Below are positions 13,630 through 18,082 of a DNA stretch of 18,082 nucleotides, one piece after another (within the stretch, counting starts at the first letter, position 1; every line of letters begins with the position of its first letter). The notes beneath the pieces are model-generated. The model was not told where the DNA came from, ran no database searches, and worked only from the letters and a program-made list of their open reading frames with translations. The stretch is from positions 1-18,082 of the forward strand of contig JALVUY010000039.1 of the NCBI GenBank assembly GCA_027023665.1, in the 5' to 3' direction. The translations under genes were made by a program, and so were the position numbers. This stretch comes from Methanocaldococcaceae archaeon (GTDB lineage: Archaea; AGJL01; Methanococci; Methanococcales; Methanocaldococcaceae).

Positions 13630-16600
13630 ATGACTGACATTAAAAGTATTTTAAGAAGAGTTTCAGAGGTCGTTTGGGAATTACCTAAGGGTTATAAAGA
13701 ATGTATGAGAGTCCCCGGAAGAATATATTTAAATGAGATTCTTTTAGACGAGTTAGAGCCAGAGGTTTTAGAGCAAGTAGCCAATGTTGCATGTCTTCCA
13801 GGAATTTATAAATATTCTATTGCTATGCCTGATGTGCATTATGGTTATGGGTTCTGTCTTCATCCAAATGCAAAAGTATTAACTGAAATGGGATTCTATT
13901 ACAAAATAAAAGATTACGAAAACTTAAAAGATGAAAAAGTTAAGGTTTTCAATACAGAAGACAAAAAAATGGAGAGTAGTGATGTTGAAAGGTTCTTCAA
14001 ATTAAAACCATACTGTAAAGTTTATAGAGTTAAGACAAAATTAGGATATGAGACAATAGCCACAGAAGACCATCCTTTCTATACACCAAATGGAATGATA
14101 GAACTTAAACACTTAAAGATTGGTGATTTTATAGGGATATACCCATTTGAAGGAATTGAATATGAGAAGCCCTCAGATGAGATAATTATTGATGAGAATG
14201 ATATAATTGAATGTATGAATGACTTAAAGTTAAGTGAAAAGAGTAAAGAAATAATTTTAAGAAAATTGAAAGAAAAGGGCTTAATTCCTTTGACTTATAA
14301 TCATAAAAAACTACCTTACCTATTAAAAATTATAGGCTTTATCTTTGGAGACGGCTCTATGAACTTCATAGGGAAAAGAAAAGATGGAATAATTCAATTC
14401 TCTTCAAAAAATCCAAATGACTTAGAAGATATTAGAAAAGATATTATAAAATTAGGATACAATCCTTCAAAAGTTTATGAAAAGGATAACTGCTACTTCT
14501 TTGTAGTAAATTCATCCAGTTTATTGGTTTATCTCTATACATTAGGAGTTCCAATAGGAAATAAGACATTAAAAAAATATGACTTCCCAGAATGGATATT
14601 CAAATGTAAATTATGGCAGAAGAGGCTGTTCTTAGCGTCATTCTTTGGAGCAGAGTTAAGAAAACCATATCCAAGAAAAGATAGAAAAGCCCTCTTTACA
14701 TTCCCAACATTAGAAATGGCTAAAGATGTAAAAATTAAAGAAGATGCTTTAAAATTCTTAGGAAATATTGTCAAATTGTTAAGTGAATTTGGTATTGAAG
14801 CAACAATTAAAAAGAGAAATTCAACACACAAAAGAAAAGATGGTGTAGAGACAGTTAGATATGTTTTAACAATAAATGGAACTTCTAAGAACTTAATAAA
14901 TCTATGGTCTAAGATTGGCTATGAATACAATAGAGAGAGACAAGAACTTGGATGTTATGCAGTGGCATACTTAAAGTATAGAGAGTTAGAACTCAATAGA
15001 AAAAAAGAACTCGTAGAAAAAGTAAAAGAGTTATTTGAAAAAGGAAAAAAACCTTCAGAAATTATAAAACTATTAAATGTAGATAAGTCAGATGAAAGAT
15101 TTGTCAAAGATGTTTGGAATAAATTGAGAAATGGAAAAGATATTAATGAGATAAGAATTTCCTCAAAATTCCCAAGATTTGAAGAATTTATTAAAGAAAA
15201 AAAGGTCGGAGATGGACTAATTTGGGATGAGATTGAAAGTATAGAGGAAGTTAATGACATAGATGAAGTTTATGACTTTACTATAAATCACAAAGACCAC
15301 AACTTTATAGCAGATAACTTCTTAGTTTCAAATTGTATTGGAGGAGTAGCGGCTTTTGACCAGAGAGAAGGAGTTATAAGCCCTGGAGGAGTTGGTTTTG
15401 ATATAAATTGCCTTACTCCAGATGCAAAAATATTAACAGAAGACGGATATTTCATAAAATTGGAAAAACTAAAAGAAAAATTAGATTTAGAGATTAAGAT
15501 TTACAACACAGAAGAAGGAAAAGAAAAATCCTCTAATATATTATTTGTTTCTGAAAGAGATGCCGATGAGAAAATAATAAAAATAAAAACAGAATCTGGA
15601 AGAATCTTAGAAGGTAGTAAAGACCATCCAGTTTTAACATTAAATGGCTATGTTCCAATGGGTATGCTAAAAGAAGGAGATAATATAATAGTTTATCCAT
15701 TTGAAGGCGTTGAATATGAAGAACCATCAGATGAAGTAATATTAGATGAAAAAGATTTTGCAGATTGTGATAAACAGATTATAAAATATCTAAAAGATAG
15801 GAATTTATTACCATTTAAAATGAACAATAGAAATATTGGAATTATTGCAAGGTTGTTGGGCTTTGCTTATGGAGATGGAAGTATAGTTAAAGAGAAGGGA
15901 GGTAAATTATATTTGGCATTCTATGGAAAGAGAGAGACACTTATTAAGATTAAAGAAGATTTAGAAAAATTAGGAGTAAAATCTTCAAAAATATATTCAA
16001 GGAAGAGAGAAATTGAGATAAAAAATGCTTATGGAGATGAATATACAAGTTTATGTGAAGATAACTATATAAAAATAACTTCAAAGGCATTTGCATTGTT
16101 TATGCATAAATTAGGAATGCCAATTGGTAAAAAGACAGAACAAAAATATAATGTTCCAGAGTGGATAAAAAAAGCACCAAAATGGGTAAAGAGGAATTTC
16201 TTGGCTGGTTTGTTTGGAGCAGATGGGAGTAGAGTAGTGTTTAAAAACTACACACCATTGCCAATAAACCTAACAATGTCAAAGAGTATAAAGTTGAAGG
16301 CAAATATTTTAGAGTTTTTAAATGAAATTAAGAATTTGTTGAAAGAATTTGAAATTGAAAGTGTAATTTATGAGATAAAATCATTAGAGGGAAGAGTTTC
16401 ATATAGATTAGCAATTGTTGAAGAAGAGAGTATAAGAAACTTCTTAGGAAAAATAAACTATGATTATTCAGAAGAGAAGAAAGTTATTGGATTATTATCT
16501 TATGAATACTTAAAGAGAAAAGATGCTATAAAAGAGATAAGAAGGAAATGCATTGAAAAAGCAAAAGAACTATATAACAAGGGATTATCTATTTCTGAAA

Positions 16601-18021
16601 TTTTAAAGATGGATGAATTCAGAAATGAGTTTATAAACAGGAGGTTAATTGAAAGAGCAATATATGGAAAGTTAGATGAAGAGGATGTAAGGGTTTCAAC
16701 AAAATTCCCAAAGTTTGAAGAATTTATTAAAAAATACGGGGTTAGAGGAGGGTTTGTAATAGATAAGATAAAGGAAATTGAAGAGATTCCTTATGATTCA
16801 AAATTATATGATGTTGGAATTGTAAGTAAGGAGCACAACTTTATAGCAAATAACATAGTTGTTCACAACTGTGGAGTTAGATTAATAAGAACTAATTTAA
16901 CAAAAGATGAAGTAGAACCAAAAATAAAAGATTTAATAAAAACATTATTTAAAAATGTCCCTTCTGGTTTAGGTAGTAAAGGAATTATAAAGTTCAGTAA
17001 GAGTGTGATGGATGAAGTTTTAGAGGAAGGTGTTAAATGGGCTGTTAGAGAAGGTTACGGTTGGAAAGAAGATTTAGAGTTTATTGAAGAAAATGGATGT
17101 ATGGAAGAGGCAGATTCCTCTTATGTTTCAGACAAGGCAAAAGAGAGAGGAAGAGTTCAATTAGGTAGCTTAGGTAGTGGAAACCATTTCTTAGAAGTAC
17201 AATATGTTGAGAGAGTATTTGACGAAGAAGCGGCTGAAGTTTATGGAATTGAGGAAAATCAAGTCGTTGTTATGGTGCATACGGGTTCCCGTGGGCTAGG
17301 ACACCAAATTTGCACAGATTACTTAAGAGTTTTAGAGAAAGCAGCCAAGAATTATGGAATAAAGTTGCCAGATAGACAATTGGCATGTGCTCCATTTGAA
17401 TCAGAAGAAGGGCAGAGCTACTTTAAGGCAATGTGTTGTGGAGCAAACTATGCATGGGCAAATAGACAGATGATTACTCACTGGGTTAGAGAGAGTTTTG
17501 AAGAAGTATTTAAAATACATGCTGAGGATTTAGATATGAGAATAGTTTATGATGTGGCACATAACATTGCAAAGAGAGAGAAGCATAAAATTGATAATAG
17601 AATGGTTAAAGTTATTGTCCATAGAAAAGGAGCTACAAGAGCATTTCCTCCAAATCATCCAGATATTCCTAAGGAATATAGAGTAGTTGGACAACCAGTA
17701 ATACTTCCGGGAGACATGGGAACTGCATCATATTTAATGAAAGGAACTGAAATAGCAATGTGGGAAACATTTGGTTCAACCGCTCATGGAGCAGGAAGAA
17801 AATTGAGTAGAGCAAAGGCATTAAAGTTGTGGAAAGGTAGAGAGATTCAAAGAAAATTGGCTGAGATGGGAATTATTGCATTGAGTGATTCAAAGGCAGT
17901 ATTGGCTGAGGAAGCTCCAGACGCATATAAAAACATAGACTTAGTCGCTGACACATGCCATATGGCGGGAATTTCCTTAAAAGTTGCAAGAATGAAACCA
18001 TTAGGGGTAATTAAGGGATAA
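13630..18021 (+). CDS. rtcB: RNA-splicing ligase RtcB precursor with two inteins
   Basis: A 1463-residue precursor holding a 483-residue RtcB in three exteins: residues 1-75 (13630-13854), 25 residues (15334-15408) and 383 residues (16870-18021). RtcB is the Mn2+/GTP-dependent ligase that joins 2',3'-cyclic phosphate and 5'-OH RNA ends in tRNA intron splicing and RNA repair. All active-site parts are visible: GGVGFDIN followed by Cys (the Asp and Cys metal ligands), [25 protein letters not shown], and [14 protein letters not shown], whose His (codon 17785-17787) accepts GMP. The mature enzyme looks intact. The ATG at 13630 follows GGTGAG by 4 bases; the GTG at 13621 is part of that ribosome site. 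Ligation activity requires both inteins to splice out, because the second separates the DIN and Cys of the active site. The gene is alone on its strand after the aminotransferase gene. Confidence 0.96.
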   Translation: MTDIKSILRRVSEVVWELPKGYKECMRVPGRIYLNEILLDELEPEVLEQVANVACLPGIYKYSIAMPDVHYGYGFCLHPNAKVLTEMGFYYKIKDYENLKDEKVKVFNTEDKKMESSDVERFFKLKPYCKVYRVKTKLGYETIATEDHPFYTPNGMIELKHLKIGDFIGIYPFEGIEYEKPSDEIIIDENDIIECMNDLKLSEKSKEIILRKLKEKGLIPLTYNHKKLPYLLKIIGFIFGDGSMNFIGKRKDGIIQFSSKNPNDLEDIRKDIIKLGYNPSKVYEKDNCYFFVVNSSSLLVYLYTLGVPIGNKTLKKYDFPEWIFKCKLWQKRLFLASFFGAELRKPYPRKDRKALFTFPTLEMAKDVKIKEDALKFLGNIVKLLSEFGIEATIKKRNSTHKRKDGVETVRYVLTINGTSKNLINLWSKIGYEYNRERQELGCYAVAYLKYRELELNRKKELVEKVKELFEKGKKPSEIIKLLNVDKSDERFVKDVWNKLRNGKDINEIRISSKFPRFEEFIKEKKVGDGLIWDEIESIEEVNDIDEVYDFTINHKDHNFIADNFLVSNCIGGVAAFDQREGVISPGGVGFDINCLTPDAKILTEDGYFIKLEKLKEKLDLEIKIYNTEEGKEKSSNILFVSERDADEKIIKIKTESGRILEGSKDHPVLTLNGYVPMGMLKEGDNIIVYPFEGVEYEEPSDEVILDEKDFADCDKQIIKYLKDRNLLPFKMNNRNIGIIARLLGFAYGDGSIVKEKGGKLYLAFYGKRETLIKIKEDLEKLGVKSSKIYSRKREIEIKNAYGDEYTSLCEDNYIKITSKAFALFMHKLGMPIGKKTEQKYNVPEWIKKAPKWVKRNFLAGLFGADGSRVVFKNYTPLPINLTMSKSIKLKANILEFLNEIKNLLKEFEIESVIYEIKSLEGRVSYRLAIVEEESIRNFLGKINYDYSEEKKVIGLLSYEYLKRKDAIKEIRRKCIEKAKELYNKGLSISEILKMDEFRNEFINRRLIERAIYGKLDEEDVRVSTKFPKFEEFIKKYGVRGGFVIDKIKEIEEIPYDSKLYDVGIVSKEHNFIANNIVVHNCGVRLIRTNLTKDEVEPKIKDLIKTLFKNVPSGLGSKGIIKFSKSVMDEVLEEGVKWAVREGYGWKEDLEFIEENGCMEEADSSYVSDKAKERGRVQLGSLGSGNHFLEVQYVERVFDEEAAEVYGIEENQVVVMVHTGSRGLGHQICTDYLRVLEKAAKNYGIKLPDRQLACAPFESEEGQSYFKAMCCGANYAWANRQMITHWVRESFEEVFKIHAEDLDMRIVYDVAHNIAKREKHKIDNRMVKVIVHRKGATRAFPPNHPDIPKEYRVVGQPVILPGDMGTASYLMKGTEIAMWETFGSTAHGAGRKLSRAKALKLWKGREIQRKLAEMGIIALSDSKAVLAEEAPDAYKNIDLVADTCHMAGISLKVARMKPLGVIKG
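13855..15333 (+). mobile_element. Intein 1 in RtcB (upstream site), 493 residues
   Basis: Starts at Cys ([18 protein letters not shown]) and ends ...FLVSN before Cys+1 (CIGGVAAFD). Block B is [11 protein letters not shown] (70-80). LAGLIDADG blocks are [12 protein letters not shown] (156-167) and [12 protein letters not shown] (257-268). Block F is [17 protein letters not shown] (472-488). Splicing is by the class 1 route: Cys1, Asn493 and Cys+1. Two oddities stand out. The penultimate residue is Ser, not the usual His, and the second LAGLIDADG motif has Glu in place of Asp and lacks the following Gly, so homing activity may be weakened. A helix-turn-helix-like stretch near 385-425 probably adds DNA recognition. 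Boundaries follow from removing it to restore [13 protein letters not shown] in the RtcB reading frame. Confidence 0.93.
15409..16869 (+). mobile_element. Intein 2 in RtcB (active-site Cys site), 487 residues
   Basis: Starts at Cys ([18 protein letters not shown]) and ends ...NNIVVHN, with the canonical His-Asn pair, before Cys+1 of CGVRLIR. Block B is [12 protein letters not shown] (69-80). The LAGLIDADG blocks are both intact: [11 protein letters not shown] (148-158) and [13 protein letters not shown] (262-274). Block F is [17 protein letters not shown] (466-482). An HTH-like segment, [11 protein letters not shown], lies at 391-401. The insertion point splits GVGFDIN from the metal-binding Cys, the site occupied in M. 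jannaschii and Pyrococcus horikoshii RtcB as I recall. Length (487) is close to the M. jannaschii intein (about 488). It should be able to splice and, by motif, may encode an active homing endonuclease. Confidence 0.95.
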
Positions 18022-18065
18022 TCCAAATATTTTTAATATTTTTAAACTTTTAATAAATTTTTAAA

Positions 18066-18080
18066 GATTTATATATATTT
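18066..18080 (+). promoter_or_regulatory. Possible promoter at the right edge
   Basis: AGATTTATATATATT resembles a BRE/TATA element and may serve a gene beyond the window. The 61 bases after rtcB (18022-18082) otherwise contain T-rich tracts at 18029-18055 that could end the rtcB transcript. Direction cannot be settled because the downstream gene is not visible. Confidence 0.35.
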
Positions 18081-18082
18081 AT

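Noticed and set aside
13855..16869. RtcB as a multidomain fusion with endonuclease domains
   Set aside because: The inserted segments have exact intein ends (Cys1, C-terminal Asn, Cys+1), blocks B, C, E and F, and interrupt conserved RtcB motifs that rejoin precisely when they are removed.
1..18082. CRISPR array, insertion sequence, rRNA or replication origin
   Set aside because: No regularly spaced direct repeats, transposase gene, rRNA sequence or origin-like repeat cluster was seen on reading through the window.

Overview
The window comes from a hyperthermophilic methanogen of the Methanocaldococcus type. The DNA is very AT-rich, and Shine-Dalgarno sites are of the GGTGA(T) form. Genes are dense and of archaeal type (aIF2-beta, L37e, L39e, S19e, PDCD5-like protein). 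Methanogen-only proteins are present: methanogenesis marker 7 with a small partner, and thiol:fumarate reductase subunit B. Most proteins closely match Methanocaldococcus jannaschii homologues as I remember them, but I could run no search.

Layout. (1) 132-875: a CooC-like P-loop ATPase with a CxC metal site. (2) 987-4616, plus strand, tightly packed: a U32-family protein, a Na+/Ca2+ exchanger of the NCX_Mj type and TfrB. (3) 4624-7978, minus strand: read from the right, L37e, aIF2-beta, a SpoIIM/DUF95-type membrane protein, a small DUF2209-like protein that probably starts at ATT, Mmp7 and a small Mmp17-like protein. (4) 8212-8286: tRNA-Cys(GCA) with encoded CCA and a textbook methanogen stable-RNA promoter. 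(5) 8469-10021: the informational operon S19e, PDCD5-like, PP-loop protein and L39e. (6) 10023-13507: a UPF0146 protein, a LolA-like lipoprotein, a second CooC-like ATPase and a class I aminotransferase. (7) 13630-18021: the RNA ligase rtcB, interrupted by two full-length inteins.

Functional themes. Translation and RNA genes dominate the middle and right (ribosomal proteins, initiation factor, tRNA-Cys, RtcB). The left holds redox and metal genes tied to methanogenesis. TfrB forms CoM-S-S-CoB with fumarate as acceptor. Mmp7 and probably Mmp17 belong to the ATP-dependent complex that activates methyl-CoM reductase. The two CooC-like ATPases suggest Ni or other metal insertion into CO dehydrogenase or related enzymes.

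The most notable feature is rtcB. The gene encodes 1463 residues, of which only 483 are RtcB. Two clearly homologous inteins (493 and 487 residues), each with a LAGLIDADG endonuclease region, sit only 25 extein residues apart. The second lies directly before the catalytic metal-binding Cys, the site I recall for the single M. jannaschii RtcB intein. The first, at a new upstream site, looks like a related intein that spread within the same gene. From memory of M. jannaschii gene numbers, the left part resembles MJ0084-MJ0098 and the right part MJ0692-MJ0682 in reverse, so a rearrangement point probably lies at the tRNA-Cys gene. No CRISPR array, insertion sequence, rRNA or origin was seen. No gene-free stretch exceeds about 300 bases.
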